DNA of 7,921 nucleotides from contig WTJQ01000240.1 of assembly GCA_011524785.1 (NCBI GenBank), forward strand, positions 1 to 7,921, written 5' to 3'. The notes under the pieces are model-generated. The model did no database searches. It was not told the origin of the DNA and saw nothing but the letters and a program-made list of their open reading frames with translations. Shown here piece after piece: positions 1 through 5,919 of this stretch; positions within the stretch are counted from its first letter, which is position 1; each line of letters begins with the position of its first letter. The stretch is from Planctomycetota bacterium (GTDB taxonomy: Bacteria > Planctomycetota > UBA1135 > GCA-002686595). Both the position numbers and the translations under genes were made by a program.

Positions 1-1
1 T

Positions 2-94
2 GCCGGCGCTCGCCATGCGTCCCGCCGCGCGCTCGCCCGCGGGTCGATCCTGCTGGCGGCCCTGCTGCTGCTGCTTCCGGGGCGGCTGGAGGCC
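2..94 (+). other. Signal peptide coding segment of BamA (partial)
   Basis: The codons upstream of position 125, in the bamA frame, encode a basic stretch (ASRRALARG), then a hydrophobic core (SILLAALLLLLP, positions 44-79), then GRLEA|AP. This is the layout of a Sec signal peptide. Cleavage is likely after the Ala at 92-94 (-3 Leu, -1 Ala), though the neighbouring Ala at 95-97 is possible. No ATG, GTG or TTG occurs in this frame between position 2 and 124, so the start codon must lie before the window. A periplasm-facing, outer-membrane protein such as BamA needs this signal. The exact cleavage site is inference. Confidence 0.75.
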
Positions 95-2557
95 GCTCCC
101 CAGGGACCTGGCGATGGCCCGATCGTGAAGGAGGTCGTCTTCGAGGGCCTGACCTCGTTCTCGCCGGAGCTCGTTCGTGAGGCCCTGGGCCTGCGCCTCG
201 AGGAGCCTCTCCGCTCGATGCGGGAGGAGCAGCGGGTCGCGGCGCTCTTCCGGGACTACGGGCTCTTCGTCCAGGGGATCAGGCCCACGCAGGTCGAGGG
301 CGGCGTGCGCCTCGAGGTCGCGATCCTCGAGTTCGAGGTGGACCTCGAGCCGCGCTTCATCGGGAACGACAGCTACGACGAGGAGCGCCTCCGCGAGTGG
401 GCCCGCCTGACCGGCCGGAGCGAGCTGTACCTGCACGAGGCGGATGGCGTGGTCCAGCGGCTGACCGCGGGCTACCGCGGTGAGGGGTATGCCTGGGTGG
501 AGGTCGAGTGGGTCGCCTCCGACCCCGTGCCGGGACAGCGGGTGAGGGACCTGGTGTTCGTCATCCGCGAGGGACCCCGCGTGCGGTGCGTGGACGTCGA
601 GATCGAGGGCAACGACAGCCTGCCGGACACGGGCTTCCTCTTCTGGAAGAGCGGCCTGTCCGAGCTGGCGGATCCGCAGGTGACGGGCCGTGGCCTGTTC
701 TCCTGGTTCGGGTCGGTGTTCGTCGAGGACGACCTCCGGGCCGACCTCGTGGCCATGCGCCAGGTCTATCGCGATGGCGGCTGGCTCGACGCGGAGGTCC
801 ACGTCGAGGCCCTGGACTACAGCGACGAGCGGGACTCGGTCCGGGTCCGGATCCACGTGGACGAGGGACCTCGTTACCGGGTCGGGAGCATGGAGGTGCG
901 CGCCGTCGAGCTGGTCGAGGGACCCAACGGTGGCACGGTCGAGGAGCCCGTCGACTTCCTGTTCCCGGAGGAGGACGTTCGCGCGCAGCTGAGGCTCCTC
1001 GAGGGAGAGCCCTTCGAGGCCACACGGCGTGACGCCGACCGCCAGGCCCTGCGCCGGTTCTACGGCGAGCAGGGCTACCTCGACGCCTCGATGTTCGTCG
1101 ACCCCTCGACCTCAGGGGGGTTCCGGGTCCTGGAGCCCGAGCTCATCGTCGACCCGGCGGCGGCCGAGGTCCACGTGGTCCAGAAGGTGGTCCAGGGGCG
1201 CCCTCGACGGATCAGAGCGGTCGAGATGCTCGGCAACGCGCACACGCGGGACAAGGTCCTGCGGCGAGAGGTCAGCATGCTCCCGGGGGAGGTGGCCGAC
1301 CTCGCGCTCATCCAGCGGTCGCTCGCGCGCCTGCGCGGTGCCGGCTTCTTCCTCGATCCGCAGAACCCAGCGCACAGGCCCCCGATCTTCCGCTTCCGCC
1401 AGGTCGAGGGGAGCCCCGACGAGGTCGACCTCGAGTTCGTCGTCGAGGAGGGCCGGGTGGTCGACTTCCAGCTGTCCGGCGGCGTGGCCTCGGACAGCGG
1501 CCTGATCGGCATCCTGTCGGTGAGCCACTCGAACTTCGACACCGGCGTGCCGCCCTCGAGTCTCCTGGCCCTGCCCGGCGAGATCTACCGCAAGGAGGCC
1601 CTGCACGGGAACGGGGAGTTCGTCGCGCTGACCCTCTCGCCGGGTACCGAGATCAACTCCTGGCAGGTCGCCTACCGCAACCCCGACCTGTTCGCCGACC
1701 ACTTCGATCGCTGGGGGGGCTCGTTCAACGCGAGCAACCGCGTGCGCCTCTTCCGGTCGCACCGGGAGAACCGCACGAACGTGAGGGTCGAGGCCAACCG
1801 GCTCTTCGACCAGGGCGACCTCTCCTGGCGCTTCGGCCTCGTCTACCAGGATCTCGAGCTCAGCAACCTCGTGGGCGGGCAGCTCCCGTCGACCCTCCTC
1901 GACTCCACGGGGCCGGCCACCTTCCAGGGAGTCAGCACCCGCGTCTCCTGGAGCCAGCTCGACAACCGACGCTTCCCGCGCAACGGTACGTACGCCTACG
2001 GGGAGTTCACCCTCTTCGGGGGCCCCTTCGGTGGGAACCAGAAGCAGGTCCAGCTGGACCTCCGGGCCGAGCGCTACCTCGAGCTCGACCTGCGCGAGCA
2101 GGACCTCGATCCGGTGCTGCTCGTCGAGGGCAACCTCGGGATCGCGGCGCCCTACGGGGACACGCCCCTCACGCACTACGGTGAGCGCTTCTTCCTCGGG
2201 GGCGCCCGCCGGATGCGTGGGTTCGACTTCCGAGGGGTGGGCCCCTTCGAGGGCCCGTACCCGGTGGGGGGCGAGACCATGCTCTACCTCTCGACCGAGC
2301 TCCGCTGGCCGCTCTTCACCTCCGAGATCCCGGGCTCCAGTGAGCGCAGGGAGCTGTTCCGAGGGGGGCCCTTCGTGGACCTCGGCGTCCTCGATCCGGA
2401 TGCCTGGAGCCTCGACCTCGACGAGCTGCGTGCCTCGTGGGGCCTGAGCTTCGCCCTCGTCCAGCCGCTCCCCATCGTCTTCAACCTGGGCTGGCCGCTC
2501 CAGGAGGGGCCGGGCGACGACCTGCAGGTCTTCTCGTTCACCCTCTCGAACCGCTGA
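2..2557 (+). CDS. bamA: BamA, outer-membrane beta-barrel assembly factor (Omp85 family), 5' partial
   Basis: BamA is the core of the BAM complex; it inserts beta-barrel proteins into the outer membrane. The frame is open from the window edge, so the true start is upstream. The first in-frame start-like codon, GTG at 125, encodes the Val of IVKEVVFEG, the first POTRA strand, and is not a credible start. Numbering from that codon, five POTRA-like repeats can be drawn: about 3-70, 71-149, 150-248, 250-355 and 360-443, the last with strand RRIRAVEMLGN. POTRA3 carries the insert GRGLFSWFG (188-196). The barrel spans about 445-810 and contains DNRRFPRNGTYAYGEF (613-628) and the conserved RGF of loop 6 at 698-700 inside GGARRMRGF. 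Five POTRAs plus the lpxD neighbour favour BamA over TamA (three POTRAs). The C-terminus, VFSFTLSNR, resembles a beta-signal but lacks the usual final aromatic. Family assignment is firm; POTRA limits are approximate. Confidence 0.93.
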   Translation, partial: AGARHASRRALARGSILLAALLLLLPGRLEAAPQGPGDGPIVKEVVFEGLTSFSPELVREALGLRLEEPLRSMREEQRVAALFRDYGLFVQGIRPTQVEGGVRLEVAILEFEVDLEPRFIGNDSYDEERLREWARLTGRSELYLHEADGVVQRLTAGYRGEGYAWVEVEWVASDPVPGQRVRDLVFVIREGPRVRCVDVEIEGNDSLPDTGFLFWKSGLSELADPQVTGRGLFSWFGSVFVEDDLRADLVAMRQVYRDGGWLDAEVHVEALDYSDERDSVRVRIHVDEGPRYRVGSMEVRAVELVEGPNGGTVEEPVDFLFPEEDVRAQLRLLEGEPFEATRRDADRQALRRFYGEQGYLDASMFVDPSTSGGFRVLEPELIVDPAAAEVHVVQKVVQGRPRRIRAVEMLGNAHTRDKVLRREVSMLPGEVADLALIQRSLARLRGAGFFLDPQNPAHRPPIFRFRQVEGSPDEVDLEFVVEEGRVVDFQLSGGVASDSGLIGILSVSHSNFDTGVPPSSLLALPGEIYRKEALHGNGEFVALTLSPGTEINSWQVAYRNPDLFADHFDRWGGSFNASNRVRLFRSHRENRTNVRVEANRLFDQGDLSWRFGLVYQDLELSNLVGGQLPSTLLDSTGPATFQGVSTRVSWSQLDNRRFPRNGTYAYGEFTLFGGPFGGNQKQVQLDLRAERYLELDLREQDLDPVLLVEGNLGIAAPYGDTPLTHYGERFFLGGARRMRGFDFRGVGPFEGPYPVGGETMLYLSTELRWPLFTSEIPGSSERRELFRGGPFVDLGVLDPDAWSLDLDELRASWGLSFALVQPLPIVFNLGWPLQEGPGDDLQVFSFTLSNR

Positions 2558-2588
2558 GCGTCGGGGGAGCGGGGTCCGGGGTGGTCCG

Positions 2589-2618
2589 TTGACCGCGCCC
2601 CCGGTCCGGGCGCAGAAT
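2589..2618 (+). promoter_or_regulatory. Candidate sigma70-like promoter for the lpxD operon
   Basis: TTGACC (2589-2594) matches the -35 consensus at five of six positions. CAGAAT (2613-2618) matches the -10 consensus at four of six, and the spacer is 18 bp. Both boxes lie in the only sizeable intergenic gap and stand out against very GC-rich flanks. Transcription would begin near 2625, leaving a leader of about 60 nt before lpxD. It could drive the lpx genes separately from bamA. The site is called from motif match and position only; the -10 match is imperfect. Confidence 0.35.
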
Positions 2619-2625
2619 CGGGCTT

Positions 2626-2657
2626 CCCGAGCGCGGCCGCACTGGAGGCCGCGCGGG
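2626..2657 (+). other. GC-rich stem-loop in the leader before lpxD
   Basis: GCGCGGCC (2631-2638) pairs perfectly with GGCCGCGC (2647-2654) around an 8-nt loop. CCC (2626-2628) can extend the stem with GGG (2655-2657) past a 2-nt bulge. No T-run follows (the next bases are CTCCCACCTG), so a classical intrinsic terminator is unlikely. It could be a leader structure affecting lpxD translation or a weak attenuator/bamA 3' end. Chance pairing in such GC-rich DNA cannot be excluded. Confidence 0.3.
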
Positions 2658-2683
2658 CTCCCACCTGTTTACGGGCCCGACCG

Positions 2684-3736
2684 ATGACGACGACGACCCT
2701 CGCCGAGCTGGCGGCCCTCGTGGGCGCCGAGCTGCGCGGCCTCGACCCGGCCGCAGCAGCCGAGTTGGAGATCGACGGCGTTGCCGCCCTCCGTGATGCG
2801 GGCCCGAGCGAGCTCTCGTTCCTCGTCGACCCGCGCTACGCGGGCGAGCTCGAGGGCACCCGAGCGGCAGCCGTGCTGCTCCGGCCGGACCAGGCAGCCC
2901 TCGCCGGGGCGCTCCCGACGCTGGTCCTCGAGGATCCCTCCGGAGCCGTGGACCGGCTCGCCTCCGCCCTGGCACCTCGGACAGAGGGTCCTGCTCCGGG
3001 CGTCCATCCCTCCGCCGTGGTCGACCCCACGGCCACCCTGGGGCAGGGCGTGGCCGTTGGGCCGCTGGCCTCCGTCGGGCCGGGCGCCTCGCTCGGGGAC
3101 GGCGTGATCGTCCATGCCGGCGCCGTGGTGGGGGAGGGCGCCACCGTCGGCGTTGGCACGGTCCTGCATCCGCGCGTCGTGCTGTACCCGCACGTCGAGG
3201 TCGGAGCCCGCTGCGTCCTGCACGCGGGCGTCGTCGTGGGAAGCGGGGGGTTCGGCTTCGCGCCCACCGAGGCGGGCTGGGTCCCCATCCCTCAGTCGGG
3301 GACCACGATCCTGGGAGACGACGTCGAGCTGGGGGCGAACACCGCCGTGGACTGCGCGCGCCTCGGGGCGACGCGGGTCGGCAATGGCGTCAAGGTGGAC
3401 AACCTCGTCCATGTGGCCCACAACGTCCAGATCGGCGACCACTCCCTGATCGTCGCTCAGTCCGGGGTCGCGGGGAGCGCTCGCCTGGGGCGCGGGGTCG
3501 TGCTCGCGGGTCAGGTCGGGATCAATGGCCACGTGACCCTCGGCGACGGCGTTCGCGTGGGGGGCAAGTCGGCCGTCTTCAAGGACGTGCCCGCCGGCCG
3601 TGAGGTCCTGGGGATCCCCGCGACCGACAAGCGCGCTGCGATCCGCAACATGCGCACCATGCCCCGCCTCCACGAGCTCGAGCGCAGGGTGCGCGAGCTC
3701 GAGTCCCGCCTCGAGGAGCGAGGTGATTCCGCATGA
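2684..3736 (+). CDS. lpxD: LpxD, UDP-3-O-(3-hydroxyacyl)glucosamine N-acyltransferase
   Basis: LpxD transfers a 3-hydroxyacyl chain from ACP to the 2-amino group of UDP-3-O-acylglucosamine, the third step of lipid A synthesis, in the cytoplasm. At 350 residues it is close to the E. coli length (341). Residues 1-100 form the LpxD-specific N-terminal domain (LAELAALVGAEL; then ELSFLVDPRYA at 43-53). From about 105 to 312 runs a left-handed beta-helix of hexapeptide repeats. Family motifs include GGFGF (188-192), IPQSG (202-206), GDDVELGANT (211-220) and VHVAHN, whose His246 corresponds to the catalytic His239 of E. coli LpxD. The common DR following the ANT motif reads VDCARLG here, with Cys224 in place of Arg. 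The C-terminal helix (about 325-347) has Leu/Val at 329, 332, 336, 339 and 343, a heptad pattern suited to the trimer. No clear Shine-Dalgarno precedes the ATG, but the N-terminus aligns with the family. Its stop overlaps the lpxC-fabZ start. Confidence 0.95.
   Translation: MTTTTLAELAALVGAELRGLDPAAAAELEIDGVAALRDAGPSELSFLVDPRYAGELEGTRAAAVLLRPDQAALAGALPTLVLEDPSGAVDRLASALAPRTEGPAPGVHPSAVVDPTATLGQGVAVGPLASVGPGASLGDGVIVHAGAVVGEGATVGVGTVLHPRVVLYPHVEVGARCVLHAGVVVGSGGFGFAPTEAGWVPIPQSGTTILGDDVELGANTAVDCARLGATRVGNGVKVDNLVHVAHNVQIGDHSLIVAQSGVAGSARLGRGVVLAGQVGINGHVTLGDGVRVGGKSAVFKDVPAGREVLGIPATDKRAAIRNMRTMPRLHELERRVRELESRLEERGDSA
3721..3726 (+). promoter_or_regulatory. Shine-Dalgarno site for lpxC-fabZ inside the lpxD 3' end
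   Basis: AGGTGA lies 6 nt before the ATG at 3733 and is complementary to the 16S rRNA 3' end. The lpxD stop and this start share ATGA (3733-3736), so translational coupling is likely. The site supports ATG 3733 as the start, which also places the LpxC N-terminal motif QRTL at residue 5. Confidence 0.7.
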
Positions 3737-5025
3737 CGCGCCGCCAGAGGACCCTCCGCAATCCGGTCGAGACCCGAGGGGTCGGCCTGCACTCGGGGAA
3801 CGAGGTGCAGGTCCGCATCCTCCCGGCCGCCCCCGACTCCGGCATCGAGTTCGTTCGCACGGACCTGCCCGAGGCGCCGTCCGTCCCGGCCCACATCCGG
3901 TACCAGGTCACACGCGAGCGCAGGACCCGCCTGCTGCGGGACGGGGTCGAGGTCGAGACCATCGAGCACTTCCTCGCGGCCTGCCGTGGCCTGGGGGTCG
4001 ACAACCTGCGCGTCGAGCTCGACGGGCCGGAGTTCCCCGGCGGGGACGGCTCGGCCCTCGAGTTCTTCGAGCTCCTCCAGAGTGGCGTCCCGGTCGAGCA
4101 GAAGGCGGCGCTGAAGACGTTCGAGCTCGACGAGCCGGTCTACGTCCGCGAGGGCAATGCGACCCTGGTCGCGCTCCCCGCCGAGGAGCCGGGCCTGACG
4201 CTGCAGTACGTGGCCAGCTTCGACGACCCCGAGGTCGAGAGCGGCTCCTTCGCCCTGCGGCTCGACCCGGAGACCTTCGCCAAGGAGCTGGCGCCCGCGC
4301 GGACCTTCTGCCTCGCCTCCGAGGTCGAGGCGCTCCAGGCCGCCGGCCTCGGAAAGGGCGCCACCCGCGACAACACGCTGGTCCTCGGGGACCCGGAGAC
4401 CGTGGAGCGCCTCCCCAACGAGGCGATCCGGCACAAGGTCCTCGACCTGCTCGGCGACCTCTCCCTGCTGGGGGCGGAGCTGTCCGCCCACGTCATTGCG
4501 ACCCGCTCGGGCCACAGCACCAATGCGCTGCTGGTGGGTCGACTCCTCGACCTCATGCAAGCCCGCGAGACGGGCGGGCTCGTCCAGCGCGAGTCGGGGA
4601 TGGACATCCGGGAGATCCTCAAGATGCTCCCGCACCGCTATCCGTTCCTCCTCATCGATCGGGTGATCGAGGTCGAGGGCTATCAGCGGGCCGTGGCCAT
4701 CAAGAACGTCACGATCAACGAGCCGTTCTTCCCTGGGCACTTCCCGGAGATGCCGCTCATGCCGGGGGTCCTCCAGCTCGAGGCCATGGCCCAGCTCGCG
4801 GGGATGCTGCTGCTGCGGAAGCTCGAGTACTCGGGCAAGCTCGCGGTCCTGTGGTCGCTCGACAAGGTCAAGCTGCGCGGCGGGGTCACCCCGGGCGACC
4901 AGCTGCGGCTCGAGGTCGAGACCATGCGGATCAAGGGGGAGACCGTCCAGGTCAAGGGCCGCGGCACCGTCGCGGGCAAGGTGGTCTGCGAGGCCGTGCT
5001 GATGTTCACCATGATCGACGCCTGA
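3733..5025 (+). CDS. lpxC-fabZ: Bifunctional LpxC-FabZ: UDP-3-O-acyl-GlcNAc deacetylase / 3-hydroxyacyl-ACP dehydratase
   Basis: This 430-residue fusion joins two soluble enzymes. Residues 1 to about 272 are LpxC, the zinc deacetylase that commits flux to lipid A. It has RGVGLHSG (15-22), EHFLAA (78-83), GGDGSA (103-108), ART (189-191), RHKVLDLLGDL (233-243) and GHSTNALL (260-267). Zinc ligands are His79, His234 and Asp238; Glu78 is the catalytic base, and His261 matches E. coli His265. After a linker of about 17 residues, 290-430 form a complete FabZ hot-dog domain: LPHRYPFLLIDR (299-310), FFPGHFP with catalytic His336, and MPGVLQLEAMAQ with Glu350. FabZ dehydrates 3-hydroxyacyl-ACP, the acyl donor used by LpxA and LpxD, so the two activities compete for related pools. 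All key residues of both halves are present, so both should be active. Similar fusions are known in Bacteroidota and some other phyla. It overlaps lpxD by 4 bp and ends 10 bp before lpxA. Confidence 0.96.
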   Translation: MTRRQRTLRNPVETRGVGLHSGNEVQVRILPAAPDSGIEFVRTDLPEAPSVPAHIRYQVTRERRTRLLRDGVEVETIEHFLAACRGLGVDNLRVELDGPEFPGGDGSALEFFELLQSGVPVEQKAALKTFELDEPVYVREGNATLVALPAEEPGLTLQYVASFDDPEVESGSFALRLDPETFAKELAPARTFCLASEVEALQAAGLGKGATRDNTLVLGDPETVERLPNEAIRHKVLDLLGDLSLLGAELSAHVIATRSGHSTNALLVGRLLDLMQARETGGLVQRESGMDIREILKMLPHRYPFLLIDRVIEVEGYQRAVAIKNVTINEPFFPGHFPEMPLMPGVLQLEAMAQLAGMLLLRKLEYSGKLAVLWSLDKVKLRGGVTPGDQLRLEVETMRIKGETVQVKGRGTVAGKVVCEAVLMFTMIDA

Positions 5026-5029
5026 GAGG
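5025..5029 (+). promoter_or_regulatory. Shine-Dalgarno site for lpxA
   Basis: AGAGG overlaps the last base of the lpxC-fabZ stop codon and sits 6 nt before the lpxA ATG at 5036. The 10-bp gap leaves no room for a promoter, so lpxA depends on read-through from upstream. Confidence 0.55.
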
Positions 5030-5035
5030 CTCCCG

Positions 5036-5893
5036 ATGTCCGTCCTGATCCACCCCACAGCGGTCGTCGAACCCGGCGCCGAGCTCGGCGTCGACGTCTC
5101 CGTTGGCCCCTACACCGTGATCGGCCCGGACGTCCGCGTCGGTGACCGGACGCGCATCGGCGCCCAGGTCGTCCTCGACGGCGTGACGCAGATCGGCGAG
5201 GAGAACGTGATCGTCGGGCAGGCCAGCATCGGCGGCCCCCCGCAGGACCTCTCCTACCGCGGCGAGCCCACAGAGGTCGTCCTCGGGGACCGCAACACCG
5301 TGCGCGAGTTCGTCACCATCAACCGGGGCACGGTGAAGGGTGGCGGCGTGACCCGCGTCGGCGACGGTTCCCTGCTCATGGCGTGCTGCCACATCGCCCA
5401 CGACTGCGACCTCGGGAACCACATCATCATCGCGGGGGGCGTCCAGCTCGCCGGGCACACCCTGATCGAGGACCACGCCAACCTCTCGGGGATGGCGGGC
5501 GCGGTCGCCTTCTCGACCATCGGGGCCCACGCGTACGTGGGCGCCAAGACGCGCATCTCGCGCGACGTCCCTCCGTTCATGATCGTCGAGGGACACGACG
5601 CCCGCGTGCGAGGCGTGAACGTGGTCGGCCTCCAGCGCTCGGGCTTCACCGAGGCGGACATCGCCGCCCTCCGCGACGCCTACCGGGCCCTGTGGCGCTC
5701 GGAGCGACCGCTCGCCGTCGCCCTCGAGGAGCTGGGCAGGGCCGAGGACCAGAACCCGCACGTTGCGCGCCTCGTGGCATCCCTGGAGCGGACCGAGCGC
5801 GGCCTGAAGGGACGCTATCGCGAGAGCCTGCGTCAGCAGTTCACCGAGGAGGGCCGCCAGCGCATCCTGGGCGCTGCCAGCCCCGAGGCCTGA
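5036..5893 (+). CDS. lpxA: LpxA, acyl-ACP:UDP-GlcNAc O-acyltransferase
   Basis: LpxA carries out the first lipid A step, moving a 3-hydroxyacyl chain from ACP to the 3-OH of UDP-GlcNAc in the cytoplasm. The 285-residue protein opens with IHPTAVVEPGAELG and hexapeptide repeats to about residue 187, then the LpxA-type helical C-terminal domain. Motifs are IGGPPQDL (65-72), GDRNTVREFVTINRGT (84-99), CHIAHDC (118-124) and DVPPFM (177-182). His122 matches the catalytic His125 of E. coli; His119, His141 and Arg201 match His122, His144 and Arg204. Several other sites differ: E. coli Lys76 is Ser73, His160-Gln161 are Val157-Ala158, and the acyl-length residue Gly173 is Ala170. The C-terminus runs about 20 residues beyond the E. 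coli protein (262) with a charged tail. It is the third lpx gene of the cluster. Motifs QDL and HIAHDC plus context make LpxA secure over LpxD or a sugar N-acyltransferase, but substrate and chain length may differ from E. coli. Confidence 0.93.
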   Translation: MSVLIHPTAVVEPGAELGVDVSVGPYTVIGPDVRVGDRTRIGAQVVLDGVTQIGEENVIVGQASIGGPPQDLSYRGEPTEVVLGDRNTVREFVTINRGTVKGGGVTRVGDGSLLMACCHIAHDCDLGNHIIIAGGVQLAGHTLIEDHANLSGMAGAVAFSTIGAHAYVGAKTRISRDVPPFMIVEGHDARVRGVNVVGLQRSGFTEADIAALRDAYRALWRSERPLAVALEELGRAEDQNPHVARLVASLERTERGLKGRYRESLRQQFTEEGRQRILGAASPEA

Positions 5894-5902
5894 GCCCGTC
5901 AC

Positions 5903-5910
5903 AAGAGGAG
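5903..5910 (+). promoter_or_regulatory. Shine-Dalgarno site for ileS
   Basis: AAGAGGAG lies 9 nt before the ATG at 5920 and 15 nt before the in-frame ATG at 5926, so the first ATG is preferred. It is among the strongest ribosome-binding sites in the window, in a 26-bp gap between lpxA and ileS. No promoter-like pair of boxes is visible in that gap. Confidence 0.65.
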
Positions 5911-5919
5911 CCCTCCACC

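Noticed and set aside
1112..2176. Minus-strand open frame (354 codons) opposite the bamA barrel region
   Set aside because: Same reasoning: antisense to a conserved gene, composition-driven, no motif.
2626..2657. Hairpin as an intrinsic terminator of bamA
   Set aside because: There is no T-run after the stem, and it lies downstream of a promoter candidate for lpxD, so a leader structure is at least as likely.
2669..3673. Minus-strand open frame (334 codons) opposite lpxD
   Set aside because: Its His/Asp-rich repetitive look is the reverse reading of the LpxD hexapeptide repeats, not an independent gene.
4600..5025. Internal ATG at 4600 as a start for a free FabZ
   Set aside because: Met290 lies at the natural FabZ N-terminus, but the bases before it (GAGTCGGGG, directly abutting) give no well-spaced ribosome-binding site. 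A separate FabZ product is possible but unsupported.
3600..5048. Plus-strand open frame (482 codons) in another frame over lpxC-fabZ
   Set aside because: It is dominated by Arg, Gly, Pro and Ala, typical of an out-of-frame reading of GC-rich coding DNA; the LpxC-FabZ frame has all catalytic motifs.
3511..5058. Long open frame (515 codons) on the minus strand opposite lpxD and lpxC-fabZ
   Set aside because: It lies exactly opposite well-identified genes, its product is low-complexity and rich in Asp, Glu, Leu, Arg and Gly without recognisable motifs, and such frames are expected in GC-rich DNA with strong third-position bias.
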